Shown here piece by piece: positions 1 through 10,230 of a stretch of 64,000 bases of DNA; the first letter of the stretch is position 1; every line of letters starts with the position of its first letter. Under the pieces are notes generated by a model. The model did not search any database. It was given only the letters and a program-made list of their open reading frames with translations, and was not told the origin of the DNA. Position numbers and translations under genes: made by a program. This DNA comes from Hevea brasiliensis (Eukaryota > Streptophyta > Magnoliopsida > Malpighiales > Euphorbiaceae): positions 120,925,132 through 120,989,131 of the forward strand of contig NC_079493.1 of assembly GCF_030052815.1 (NCBI RefSeq), in the 5' to 3' direction.

Positions 1-2
1 AC

Positions 3-1230
3 AAAACCCAAACTGGAACCCTAGATAGAGCTATTACTGAACTCCTCATTGCAGGATTCTCTGGACAGCTTAAAGGATGGTGGGATTATCATCTCACGAA
101 CCTACAAAAATCTGAGATTCTAGAATCCATACAAACTCAAGAAGATGGCGTGCCAATTCTTAATGAGTTAGGCCAACCAATCCCAGATGTAGTAGCCACC
201 TTGATTATAATAATCTCCTTACATTTTATAGGTGACCCATATCATCTTAAGGATAAGAATGCCAAACTCCTTTCAAATCTTAGATGCAAAAACTGAGTGA
301 TTTTCAGTATTACAAAAACACCTTTCTTACTAGGGTAATGCTTAGAGAAGATTTTAATCAGCCCTTTTAGAAAGAAAAATTTCTTACCAGACTTTCGACC
401 CTTTTAGGAGAAAAAGTTAGGAATAAAATCAAGGAAGCATTTGACAATCAAATCCCGTATGATAAATTAACCTATGGTGAACTAGTCAGTCTCACTCAAA
501 AAGAAGGTTTGAAGATTTATCAGGATTTAAAATTATAAAAACATCTGAAATGGAAAAAATTACCAAGAGTTAGGATCTTTCTGCAAACAATTTGAAATAG
601 GAACCAAGAATCCCACTCCAGATTGTGGAGGAAGTTGTAGCAGAAAACTTTCTAAAAGATCATCCCAAAAATACAAAACCTCTTCAAAACAAGAAAAAGA
701 TTCTTATTACAAAACCTTCAAAAAAGACTATTAAACCTAGTCTTCAATCCAAAACAAAGTTTGAAAATTTAACTTGCTACAAATGTGGTAACAAAGGCTA
801 CACTGCAAATTTTTGCAAGTTAAACAAAAAACTTCATGAGTTGCAATTAGAAGAAGAAGTTATTAATAAGATAACTGCTCTTTTAGTTGAAACCGAAGGT
901 GAGTCCAGTAATTCTGAACCCACAGAAAATGAAGGAGGATTACAAATTGATGAATTAATCACAAGTTCATCATCTAGTTCAGATTCTGAAATAGAAAATG
1001 AACTGTTTACAAAACCCAAATTGAAAATCAATGTTCTTTCAAAAGATCAGAAGTTACTCTTAGAAATCTTTACACAAGTTGAAGATTCTCAACTACCAAA
1101 GGAATTTTTAGGAAAACTTTTAAAAACCTTTGAAGAACAACCAATACAAAAACCTTCTATTTTGCCCTCTGTTGCAAAAAACACATATGACCTTACGGCC
1201 ATATTGGGTAAAAAGAAGACTTCAAAATAA
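3..1230 (+). pseudogene. Coat-protein-like and zinc-knuckle region, broken
   Basis: Frame 3 is open from the window start to about 295, then the reading shifts at the codons after CKN and continues in another frame to about 536, with an in-frame TAG at 368-370. A third segment (625-1230, no ATG) is rich in Lys and carries a zinc-knuckle-like motif near codons 51-64. Its spacing is C-x2-C-x4-x-x4-C, but the expected His position is Tyr, so the knuckle is probably non-functional. Downstream it becomes acidic and Ser-rich (SSSSSSDSE), as in capsid precursors of pararetroviruses. The role, if it were functional, would be virion assembly and nucleic acid binding. Several TAG stops sit where CAG or TGG codons would fit the frame, consistent with old C-to-T decay. 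Confidence 0.55.
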
Positions 1231-1998
1231 TTAACTGTTTTAGTCTGAAGCCTCTAGGAAGAAATAAAAGCTATTAAGATTGAGCTTAATAAGCTTAAAG
1301 AAAAATAGGCACAGGACTCAGAAACGATTCAAAAATTACTTTTAAAACAAATCAATGAAGAACTCGAAGAAGAAAAAGACGAAGAAAATAATTTGGAAAT
1401 TCAAAATCTTGAAAAACCCACAAAAGATTTTCTCTTCATTCTTAATGAGATTTCTTCTAGAAAATATTTGGTTAGAATTTCGATAGTTTTTTCAAAAGAT
1501 TTCAAGATTGATACAATTGCCTTATTTGATATAGGTGCAAATTTAAATTGTATTAAAGAAGGCATTGTTCCAGAGAAATTTCAAGAAAAAACTACTGAAA
1601 AACTTTCAGCTGCAAACGATTCCAAAATCAAGATTAATTAGAAAACAAAGGCTTCAATAGTCAATTCAAATCTTCTTTTAAAAACTTCATTTGTTTTAAT
1701 TAGAGATATTAGCCATAATGTTATTCTAAGGACACCATTCATCAATTTAATTAACCCCTAGAGAGTAAACTATGATAGTAGTTCTTTTAAAATAAAGAAT
1801 CAAAATCTTGTTTTTCCTTTTATTGAAAAACCCAAAACAAAGAATTTGAATATCATAAAAGCTTATTCCATTTTTGATAATCAAATAAATGTTTTAGAAC
1901 AAGAAACAAAACAACATTTACAAAAAGAAATTTCTTTACAAAACAAGCTTGTTTTTAAAAATCAATTTTTTGATTATTGCTTATTACAAACTAACTCT
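1231..1998 (+). pseudogene. Retropepsin-like protease region, broken
   Basis: This segment stays in the frame of 625-1230 but is interrupted by stops at 1228, about 1246, 1255 and 1306, at 1639-1641 and at 1759. The first part is a Glu/Lys-rich coiled linker. Residues around 1530-1560 read ALFDIGANLNCI, which resembles the D-T/S-G-A active-site loop of retroviral-type aspartic proteases, with the middle residue changed to Ile. A later RDISHNVILRTPF stretch (about 1703-1741) matches the usual ILG-type flap region in position. The frame ends at TAG 2002-2004, a few bases before the next ORF, so no polymerase follows. Confidence 0.5.
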
Positions 1999-2013
1999 TG
2001 TTAGTTTTTGCAG

Positions 2014-3478
2014 ATGGCAGAATCATCCAACAATGGTGATTTAGTCCACTTTGGACCGACAGTCCTCTCCAAAACTCCTGCTCAAAAATTCAGAATTAAT
2101 GTAGCCAGAATTGCATATGTTCCCACAGAAAGGCACCAATGTTTATTAGATAATCTTTGGACTTTAATACAGAACAAACGGTTGGGAGTAACAGCTCTCA
2201 ATGCACTTTGTATTGAGTTTGAGGAAGCTAATAAATATGTGGCTGACCTTCTTAGCAGAATTAAATATCATGAGGATCATATCATGGTAGCTCAATCATT
2301 CATTGAGTTTTTACAAAACCAAATTTTATACAAAACCATTACATCCAGAATTAGTACATCAGATCCATCCACTTCTAACCAAAATCATCACCTCAAAATT
2401 ACAAAAATAGGAATTTGAAGGCCTAGGATCCCCACTGGATTCTAGTGTAAAAATACAAAAGCGAAGAATTGAAGGCCTAGGATCCCTATTGGATTCTAGT
2501 GTAAAATTACCATTGGCCCCACTTGTCAATGTGGAAAATTATCACCATAGTGAGGTCCTTTTTATTTCACTTGGTGCCAATAAGTCCTTAGAACATTTTC
2601 AAACCCGTTGTCTTTCGAAGAAATTTAGGCAACAAGTTCTCAACAGTCTTCCTTAAATGATCCGCGAGTAGATATTGCAAAATATCATCCAGTCCAGAAC
2701 CAAAGAACAGCTGGATGTCCTCAAAAAATGTCTCAATTTTACAAAAAGCAATCAGCAAGGTCACAATGGATGGTCATGGGAATGACAATATCATTCAAAA
2801 TCCCATTTCCATTGCACTCAGGAACATCCTAACCGATATCCTCTGTGCTATCCAGATTATGAACATAGCTTAGATTTCAACATCCCCCGCTTCAAAACAA
2901 CTCAGATGTCTGAAACTCGATATCTAGACGCCAGAGAACTATTCAAATGGGGTATGTTAGCTGGAGTTCGAGTCACAAGCTCTGATTGCAAAATGACAAG
3001 GTTTTTGGGAAATAGAGTCCTCCAAGAAGTCAGAAGATTATTATTACATCAAAAACCAGTCAACATACAAATCATTTCAACACCTCCAAAAGTATTAGCA
3101 AATGGAGAGCTACAACAAGCGATCCATTACTTCTACCTGGATACAAAAATTCCTCCTCTCTATCATCTTCTAGATTGGCCATGCAATCATGAAGATCATT
3201 TTGTCCAAATCAATAAATGGCGAGCAAAGACAGTCGTCAATAACTGGCAAAAATACCGATATCCAGAATATGCGCTAGTCCATACAGGTACATATTCTCG
3301 GATATTTGTTCACTATAAACACTTGTCAAATCCAAAACCCTTTCAGATTGAAACACGGTATAAAAATTACATGGTTCAATATGAAAGCTATTACGACTTA
3401 TTATCGGTCTCGTTAGATGACGAAACAAGTAACGATGAGGAAACATGGCACAACCTACAAAACATGATGGAAGGCTGA
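2014..3478 (+). pseudogene. Second ORF of the pararetrovirus-like element, unknown function, broken
   Basis: It opens with an ATG at 2014 preceded by a pyrimidine-rich stretch and stays open to 2416 (about 134 codons). It is then disrupted by a 54-bp tandem duplication and several frameshifts, and resumes as a long open stretch reaching 3478, which begins upstream of the ATG at 2906: the frame is already open from about 2815. The last part (about 190 codons after 2906) is rich in Trp, Tyr and His and contains no domain I can name. Both parts look like one protein because they are collinear and in the place where florendovirus-type elements carry an extra ORF. I do not assign a function. Confidence 0.45.
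2417..2510 (+). repeat. 54-bp tandem duplication inside the second ORF
   Basis: The segment beginning GAAGGCCTAGGATCC at 2417 is repeated from 2471 with a few substitutions (CCCACTGG versus CCTATTGG). The second copy is partial, about 40 bases. Its 54-base period keeps frame, but surrounding frameshifts have already broken the ORF. Confidence 0.85.
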
Positions 3479-3884
3479 CACGAGTGGTCCCAACTCCAGT
3501 CCATAAAAAAAAAAAAAGGAAAAGAAAGAAAGAAAAAGAAAAGAAACAAAAAAGAAAAAGAAAAAATTTAAGATCGGCAAAAGAAATTTATGTCAGCAAA
3601 ATTATTCATTTTGTTTTTCATTCTCTTTATTTTCCATTCTGCTTTTATTTTTACTCTTATAATTTTGCACTTTTACTTTTCTTTCTTACAAAAAATCTGA
3701 GTCTTTGTTCACATCCTTTATTCACTTTCTTGCTCGCATGTGAAGACAATAGGAAGAAGCTGTTGAAACCATTCACCCGACAAGAAGAAGCTGAACGCAT
3801 GTTCAATCAAGTTTCACGTGAAAAAGTAAGTGGCAAATACTGTTCAAGATTCTAAAAAATTACAAAACTGCCCCTGGTCACTTC
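3479..3884 (+). other. Purine-rich then pyrimidine-rich intergenic segment
   Basis: After the stop at 3478 there is an A/G-rich run (about 3506-3570: AAAAAAAAGG and AAGAAAG repeats), then a T-rich segment to about 3740, then mixed sequence up to the TATA box. An open frame of 136 codons crosses it (3445-3855), but its composition is low-complexity Lys/Arg followed by Phe/Leu, so I treat it as chance. The position suggests the intergenic promoter region of the pararetrovirus-like element. Confidence 0.4.
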
Positions 3885-3891
3885 TATATAA
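3885..3891 (+). promoter_or_regulatory. TATA box of pararetrovirus-like promoter
   Basis: CTTCTATATAAGGAGG at about 3881-3896 is a strong plant TATA context. It lies downstream of the last ORF and upstream of a long untranslated segment with short A/G-poor repeats (AAGCTTCTTC at 3917, 3963 and 3976). This is the position of the pregenomic RNA promoter in Caulimoviridae. Activity is inferred, not shown. Confidence 0.5.
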
Positions 3892-4325
3892 GGAGGCACC
3901 TATCCAAGGTAAAACCAAGCTTCTTCAACCCAAGCCTCTTCAATACAAGCTTATCCCTTTTCAAGCTTCTTCCTTTCAAGCTTCTTAAGCCAAGAGAATC
4001 TAAAGAAGGTCCTGAAGGAGTTTTACCCCAAGGTGAAGAAAAAAGCAAGAAGGTCGATTCACTTCCCATCCTGCCCTATCTCTATCTCACCTATAAACCT
4101 AAAAACACTATAACTTCCTTGTAATAGATCTTAGGAAGCTTATGTCTTGAGCAACCTTTGTAAGTCCTACCCTAAATTACATCTCCAAAACCTTTATACA
4201 AATCTTACAAAATTTATAAGATTTTGAAGTAAGTTTTCTTCAATTTCTTTTACAAAATTTCAAATTTATTTTGCATGCATATGGTCGGTTCAACCGCCTA
4301 CCTTACATAAATATACGTATATATA

Positions 4326-4458
4326 TTCACAACGGACTGGCTCTGCCACCTATTGAATATATACATGTATATTCATATTTAAATTTCTTATTTAATTTTT
4401 ATTTCTGATAAGTATATATATTCATAACGGACTGGCTTTGCCGCCTATTGAATATATA
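4326..4458 (+). repeat. Direct repeat pair in the leader-like region
   Basis: A segment of about 37 bases containing ACGGACTGGCTCTGCC occurs at 4326-4362 and again at 4421-4458 with three substitutions, a period of about 95 bases. A related GGTCGGTTCAACCGCCTACC lies at 4283-4302. Each repeat contains short complementary pieces (GGCGG/CCGCC-type) and is followed by TATATA. Function unknown. Confidence 0.75.
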
Positions 4459-4617
4459 TATTTAATCTTTAATTTACAAATTTAATTTTCATTTTTGAAG
4501 ATTTCCTTTTCTTGTGCATTTTGTTTATTTCTTTAATTATTTATATATTGTTCAAGATTTAGATTGTAGTTTCTTCCCTGTTAGCTCATCCCCCTTTCGA
4601 TCCCGGTGCGTTCTTGG

Positions 4618-4646
4618 TGTGTGTGTGTATATATATATATATATAT
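4618..4646. repeat. (GT)n(TA)n microsatellite at the element/host junction
   Basis: GTGTGTGTGTGTATATATATATATATATAT separates the leader-like part of the pararetrovirus-like block from kinase B exon 7. Its position at the junction suggests integration into a TA repeat. Confidence 0.8.
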
Positions 4647-4655
4647 TTGACATAC

Positions 4656-4809
4656 CAAACCATTATTGGACGATATTTTGCAGGTTTGTACACACAAGCT
4701 GCAGAACAATGAATCGTTCGAATCATTTCTATTTTTCTATAATTATTTTGTAATTTGACATCAATGATATTACTATAATCGTGAGTGTCTAAAGCTTGTT
4801 TGAGTTGAG
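4656..4809 (-). pseudogene. Kinase B exon 7 (subdomains X-XI)
   Basis: Reading minus strand, an open frame runs from about 4810 to a GT donor (TTTG|GTATGTC) at 4655. It includes QALDTHDYSNIIDVKLQ and later CSAACVYKPAKYRPIM, the D-x-x-L and C-x-x-x-R-P-x-M features of kinase subdomains X-XI. It aligns residue by residue with kinase A exon 7 (45772-45931), and the length is almost the same (about 154 versus 160 bp). The conserved Arg before Pro (YRP) is kept here, but the kinase A copy has FRA. The acceptor is approximate. Confidence 0.75.
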
Positions 4810-5439
4810 CTGCTACCTAAAATTTGACCAAAAAAAAAAGTTTTAATTCATAATATCATCATCAATATCATTATAACTCTCCGATTAACTTAATGATATT
4901 TGACTTGTTTTTTTTTTTTTTTATTTCAGTTGAAGATATAAACTTATTATGTTAAATTGTAAAGAAATATAAAGATAAATGGAAATTCAATTTCTCTGTA
5001 ACTGTTTAACTTCTCAATTATGAAAGTAAATTAATGAGAAAAGTCAATAATTAAATCGGACTTCCATAATAGAAAGTATGGAAAACAAATTATCTAAATT
5101 AATATAAAATAAATTTCTAAAAAAATTATTTGATTATTTTATTTTTTACGTACATAAATATTATCAAATTATTTTTTTATCAAGTTACAAATTTCATGCA
5201 TATTTATATATTTAGTATCAAAATAATTTAAATATTGCACAAATTTTCTTGATTTTAAAAGGGAGAATATAAAAGTTCTAAAAGTAAATATTTTCTACAT
5301 TCAAGTCCAAAAAGTTAATTATAGAAGAAAAGAATAGCATGTTTAAAACCAAATGAAACCTAAGTGAAGGATATAATGATGCATGGATTTGTAAGAATGT
5401 GTTGACAGATATGGAGCTGTCCTCTGGATGCAGGAACAA

Positions 5440-5484
<45 letters not shown>
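4810..5484 (-). other. Kinase B intron-like AT-rich stretch, exon 6 not identified
   Basis: About 0.7 kb of AT-rich sequence with homopolymers. A minus-strand open frame at 5278-5508 contains HPED around 5415-5430, where an exon 6 APE/PEY-like motif would be expected in order, but the following residues do not match a kinase convincingly, so I leave it unassigned. It ends in a TA microsatellite (about 5444-5479) next to a LINE fragment. Confidence 0.4.
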
Positions 5485-5529
5485 TTTTTTTTGAGGTGGT
5501 TTGGTCATATGAAGCGTAGGTATACGGAG
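5485..5529 (+). mobile_element. RTE-type LINE fragment, part 1 (split by solo LTR)
   Basis: TTTTTTTTTTGAGGTGGTTTGGTCATATGAAGCG begins at the same internal point as the other LINE fragment at 9960 and encodes the RWFGHxKRR stretch of RTE-clade reverse transcriptase C-termini. It continues at 8897 after the solo LTR, as shown by the joined reading ...ACGGAG/ACTCCAGC..., which occurs uninterrupted at 10000. Confidence 0.75.
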
Positions 5530-8500
5530 TGTAATACCCCTATTTGTATAGCCTGGTATATTTCACTGTTCCGGTGACCGGTGTCGGTCTGGATAATTAA
5601 GGAAATTAGAACCATATTTAAGACAACTAGAGAAATCATAAACACAAATAATTAGTAATGTTCAATTAGTTAAGTATAAATAAGAAAAACAGAACATAAA
5701 AAGTTAAACGAGCTGAGAGTCACAGTGATGGGTGACCTCCTCGGGAACGACTGCGAAGTCGTTTTAAACTCAAATTTCAAACCGTAAAATGTGACGCTGC
5801 GGTCCTTAGGACCTTTATGAACACAGTGGAAAAGAGAAAATCACGAAAAGGAACTGTTAAGCCAGTCAAATAATTAGGTCAGGGAGCCGGAAGAAATATT
5901 GGATTATTTGCAAACCGGGATGAACCGACGAGGGGCAATTTGGTCAATTGACCCGAGAGGCGACTCGACCTAATCACAAATAAAATCGGAGAAAAGAAAA
6001 TTTCGGAATCGAGAATTAAATTAAAGAACTAATAGAAAAAAATAAAAAATAAAAAAAAAAGAAAGAAGATGGAAAAGTCAAAGGTGATGACATCATGCAT
6101 GATGTCATAAACAAATTAATTAAATTATTTATTAAATTGGATTTTTGGTCTTCTAAAAGGGATAAAGATAAAAGAAAATAAAAAGAAAAAAAAATTTAGA
6201 ATTGTCTTCTTCTTCCATCAAGTTGCCGCCTCCCTTCTCCATAAACCCTCCATGGAAACTTCTCCATTAAAGCTTGCACTCAAGCTTTAATTTCTCCACT
6301 TAGTCTTAATAACTCCCTTAAATACCTCACTAGAACTTGTAATCTCAACTTGAAAAGAAGATTGAAGGAAGAAAGGAGAACAAAAGATTGGGATTTGAGG
6401 ATCTAAATAAAGGTTAGTCTCTTAACTATCAATTAGTTATTTAAATGCATCATTAGTTACTTAAATGTGTTTGAATTGTTGGAAGTGAAGCCAAATTCGG
6501 AGGTTGAATGGTCATGCTGCTGGCAGCATGACCAAGCCAACTTTGAAGGACCAAAACTCAAATTTTACAAGTCCAATTGATATGCCACCAATTGAGGATG
6601 AAAATAGACATAAAAGGGCACAATTTTCATTAAGGAACCATGCCCAAAAACTGACCAAAACTTAGTGAAACAATTGACCAAAGTGAAATGAGAACAGGCT
6701 GCCACTGCACCAAACTGACCAAATGAACAGTAACATTTGGTCATAATTCGAGCTAGACAGGTCAAATTGACCTCAAATTTTACCAGCAATTAGATAAGAC
6801 ATAGATCTAAAACTTTCATGAAGAAAACCACCCCAAATTATGCCATTAACCTAGTCAAATTATTGAGCAAAGTTGAGTTATTGAACCTGCAACTCTGCAG
6901 AATTGCCATTGAGCAGTAAAGTTCCAATGGCTATAACTCTCTCTAGAAAACTCCGATTTAGGCGATTCTTGAACCGATGGAAACCTAAGACATAGTAGAA
7001 CATTTCGTATGAAGGAAATCAGACCAAATTATGGACTTAACTCCATCAAATTATTGAATGAAGTTGGACCAAAAATCTGCCAGAACCATAGTTGCAGTAT
7101 GAGCGATTATGCGTGAGCGATGGCGTATTTTGGCTATAACTTGAGCTACAAAACTCCGATTGGGGTGATCCAAAAATGAGAATACACTTAAGATAATAAG
7201 GAACATTTTCTATGAAGGAAGTTTTGCCAAATTCCAACAGTAGATTGACCAATGGAACAGTGCAACTTCGGAGCACCAAAACCAAAAATTGGCAATTTTG
7301 CCAAAATAACCTAAGCTTTGAGAAAATGACCAAAACCAACAAGTTTAGTGACCAAAATGTGGTATGTGGGTAAAGTTAGAATTCCCATACCTATTAAGCC
7401 TTAGAAGGTCAACTATTTGACTTGAATAGTGCAGTGAATAGTAACCCAAAACACAAAATTTAAAGAACGTTGAATTTAGCACGTTAAAGCTAGGTAATTG
7501 TGAAGCTAAATTTATTTTGGATTTATGTTAAGTTCTAGTACTGAAACATTGTAAAATTGTGTGTTTCAGTTGAAAAGAATATCGGGAAGGAACCCGAGGA
7601 ACCGAGTCGAGGCTAAGGGATGACTCGCTTGAGGTTTGTGCACAATAAACCCTATTTAAGCATTTTATCCTTGAAAAATTGATTTAGTACGCATTATGAA
7701 TTTATGAACTTTTATGTTGCCACCTTGTGATCAAATTGTAACTTTGGAAATTGATTTGATTTTTGTATGCAATATTTGAATGAAATGTTTGAAATGGATT
7801 TTTGATTCACACTTAGCATGACAGTTACTTATTATTCCTCCTCCATTTATGGGGTTGAGATCGTTTATTTTCCTCCCTCTCTGGCTTACCAGTTGAGGTT
7901 GTAGATCGAATGAGTACTCATTAGCTAGCTAGCCACCTCCCTCATTGACTTCGATTAATGGGGTTGAGATTGCTTTGTCGTGGTGTACAACGCGGCATTG
8001 ATCGGAAATTTTGTGTCATGACTTAAGTTGTGTATGACTTTGGCAACACTGTGTTTATGAAATTGTTTGACTAAACTGTGTTTAATAGATTATTTGACAA
8101 AATGGTGTTATTATGAACTTGAATACTTGTGAAATGTGATTGAGAAATATTTAAAGTATGTTTGGCAATGAATGATTTATTTATGGCATTTTAAATTTTT
8201 ATTGTGCACCACTGAGTATTTTTATACTCAGCGATGGCTTATTTTGCTATCGCAGATAAGAGCAAGGAAAAAGCAGTGAGTGGTACACTGAGTTGAAGAT
8301 CACATCAAGCTTTTGTACGGGTATTATTTTATACCCTTGTAGATAATTTTGATGTAAATATGGAAATGTTGTATGTATCAATGTAGTTGAGCAGTTGTAA
8401 ATAAATTGTAATAATATTATTTTGGATTTTCTACGGTAATTTAATATTTGTACATATGAATTTCCTACTTTATGTTTTGTTAATGAAGATATTAAATATT

Positions 8501-8896
8501 TTGAGATGAGAAATCTTGATTTGTATTGTGAAATTATTTGAAGTGCCTTGAATTGAGTTGATTTGAGAATTATTAGTGGTTGGGAGTTGTGAAACATTTT
8601 GGGAGTGTTTTTCTCAGGTAATTGAAGAACGGTTTCCTCCAAAAACAAACAGAACTCTGTCAAAATTTTTATAAAAATTGCGGCAAAAGTAAAATGGACA
8701 AAATTTTTTACTAGTATTTAAACTTGAATAAATGATTTTTAATTCTCATCAAAATGCTCACCAATTCCAAAATGTAAGAAAATCGTTTTAAAATCCCTTG
8801 TAGGGTACTTAATGAGTTATCGGTAGGTGAAGTTCGGTAGTTCATTAAGTATTCTACGGGATCATGTTATGCCTTACGGATGGGTAAGGTGTGACA
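5530..8896 (+). mobile_element. Solo LTR 1 of a Tekay/Del-like Ty3/gypsy family
   Basis: This 3367-bp segment begins TGTAATACCCC and ends GGTGTGACA, and is flanked by a perfect 5-bp target duplication CGGAG (5525-5529 and 8897-8901). There is no gag or pol. It is closely similar over its full length to solo LTR 2 (11159-14688) and shares internal blocks with the LTRs of the complete Tekay element at 25.9-37 kb (for example GGCTATAACTTGAGCTACAA). Internal blocks recur with a period of about 195 bp (near 6738, 6931 and 7131). It arose by recombination between two LTRs after insertion into an RTE LINE fragment. Orientation is taken from the TGTAAYACCCC start seen in the complete Tekay element. 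Confidence 0.9.
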
Positions 8897-8926
8897 CGGA
8901 GACTCCAGCTAGACAAGTAAAGCACA
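8897..8926 (+). mobile_element. RTE-type LINE fragment, part 2
   Basis: Continuation of the LINE fragment of 5485-5529 after the solo LTR (ACTCCAGCTAGACAAGTAAA). It stops at 8926, where the inverted duplication containing kinase sequence begins. Confidence 0.7.
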
Positions 8927-9290
8927 GTGAGCTATTAGGGACATCTAAAGTATCATTTTGCTGATAGGATTTAGAGAATATATGTTCACTATGGTATGTT
9001 GGGATCATATATAGAAACAAATATTTAGAGCTTAAGCCAAAGGATTATTTGGTATGAAGACTATTCATGAGTCCAACATTTAAAAAAAAAAAAAAGGAAA
9101 TTTTCACATTAAAACCTAGTTATTAAAATAAGGAAAGTTACATCCTTATTAATTGGATTAATAATATTGAATTTTTCATAATATTATTATTAAGTATAAA
9201 CTCACTAATTTCAGTTTAAAGTATAAAATATTTAATGAGGCTCGGTTGTCTGATTTTTATGCTATTTGACAGAATCAATTCGTTCTTTTC

Positions 9291-9371
9291 AAATTTTGGA
9301 CTTGCCAAGGAATTTTCAAATTCATCTGTTACCCATATGTCCACTGCGGTAAAGGGAACCAAAACCTTGGG
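9291..9371 (+). pseudogene. Inverted extra copy of kinase exon 5 (left palindrome arm)
   Basis: On the plus strand this reads FGLAKEFSNSSVTHMST followed by a Val-Lys-Gly-Thr stretch and a GGGTAAG donor. This is the activation segment of a plant receptor-like kinase. It mirrors 10231-10310 on the minus strand. The Asp of DFG, kept in the right arm (CAGATTTTGG), is Asn here (CAAATTTTGG). It lies in the wrong orientation to be part of kinase B and is best explained by the inverted duplication. Confidence 0.75.
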
Positions 9372-9374
9372 GTA

Positions 9375-9432
<58 letters not shown>

Positions 9433-9484
9433 TCAACTCAACTAAACTTTTATCCCAAAAATTTTTATATATATATATATATAC
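9372..9484. repeat. TA microsatellite with internal duplication of LINE tail
   Basis: A (TA)n tract of about 56 bases (9374-9430) is followed by ACTCAACTCAACTAAAC, a short LINE 3' piece, and a second TA tract (about 9466-9482) before the LINE piece repeats. The right arm has only a short TA tract (10206-10225), so the left side has expanded. Confidence 0.75.
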
Positions 9485-9949
9485 TCAACTCAACTCAACT
9501 AAACTTTTATCCCAAAAATTTATTGGGGTAGGTTATATAGATTCTCTTTCTGCACTCTAAACGATTTTGGGTTAAATCATCAGAAATGCGTAATGCTTCT
9601 AAGTCATGCTGTACTACTCTCCTCCAAGTCAGTTTAGGTCTACCCATTCTTTTCTTTCTATCCTCTAACCCAATGTGCTCTACTTGTCTAGTTGGAGTCT
9701 CCGTATATCTACGCTTCACATGACCAAACTATATATTTTGAGGTGGTTTAGGTTATATAGATTCTCTTTCTGCACTCTAAACGATTTTGGGTTAAATCAT
9801 CGGAAATGCGTAATGCTTCTAAGTCATGCTGTACTACTCTCCTCCAAGTCATTTTAGGTCTACCCATTCTTTTCTTTCTATCCTCTAACCCAATGTGCTC
9901 TACTTGTCTAGTTGGAGTCTCCGTATATCTACGCTTCACATGACCAAAC
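9485..9949 (-). mobile_element. Two tandem RTE-type LINE 3' fragments, minus strand
   Basis: Two 220-bp units (9530-9749, 9750-9969) each encode, on the minus strand, the last part of an RTE-clade LINE ORF2: KRRYTETPTRQVEHIGLED, then a Gly-Arg-Pro-Lys motif and a Trp-Arg-Arg-Val-Val-Gln stretch. The outer copy continues into the AAGTTTAGTTGAGTTGAGT tail typical of the family seen here (compare 60465-60485). The fragments begin at the same internal position (TTTTGAGGTGGTTT), so they descend from one truncated copy by local duplication. Confidence 0.8.
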
Positions 9950-9959
9950 TATATATTTT

Positions 9960-10208
9960 GAGGTGGTTTGGTCATGTGAAGCGTAGATATACGGAGACTC
10001 CAGCTAGACAAGTAGAGCACATTGGGTTAGAGGATAGAAAGAAAAGAATGGGTAGACCTAAACTGATTTGGAGGAGAGTAGTACAGCATGACTTATAAGT
10101 ATTACGCATTTTCGATGATTTAACCCAAAATCGTTTAGAGTGTAGAAAGAGAATCCATATAACCTACCCCAATAAATTTTTGGGATAAAAGTTTAGTTGA
10201 GTTGAGTA
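9960..10208 (+). mobile_element. RTE-type LINE 3' fragment, plus strand (right palindrome arm)
   Basis: This is the mirror partner of 9485-9949. It encodes the RWFGHVKRR-like C-terminus on the plus strand to a premature TAA (10096-10098) and ends in GTTTAGTTGAGTTGAGTATATA. It lies in antisense to kinase B, immediately 3' (in gene sense) of exon 5. Confidence 0.8.
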
Positions 10209-10230
10209 TATATATATATATATATCTTAC

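Larger units (their letters stand above)
1..4617 (+). mobile_element. Decayed endogenous pararetrovirus-like (Caulimoviridae-like) element, partial
   Basis: A plus-strand block carries, in order, a coat-protein/zinc-knuckle region, a coiled Lys/Glu-rich linker, a retropepsin-like region, a second long ORF, and then a noncoding segment with a strong TATA box and a repeat-containing leader. This order fits plant pararetroviruses of the florendovirus/petuvirus kind as I know them; the assignment is from recognition and was not searched. The reverse transcriptase/RNase H expected between protease and the second ORF is missing: the protease frame runs into the start of the second ORF with no room for it. 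All frames are broken by stops and frameshifts. The left side is cut by the window. The right edge is placed at a (GT)n(TA)n tract around 4617-4646, beyond which a host kinase exon begins. It could instead be an unusual retroelement, since the diagnostic RT is absent. Confidence 0.6.

Noticed and set aside
3445..3855. 136-codon plus-strand ORF after the pararetrovirus-like second ORF
   Set aside because: Low-complexity Lys/Arg then Phe/Leu from a purine run followed by a pyrimidine run; no domain and overlaps the end of the previous ORF.
5278..5508. Possible kinase B exon 6 (HPED motif)
   Set aside because: Order and strand fit, but after HPED no K-S-D-x-Y-S-F-G motif follows and DNA similarity to kinase A exon 6 is too weak.
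9376..9430. TA tract considered as an origin or insertion hot-spot element in its own right
   Set aside because: A plain dinucleotide microsatellite that differs in length between palindrome arms; no other signal.
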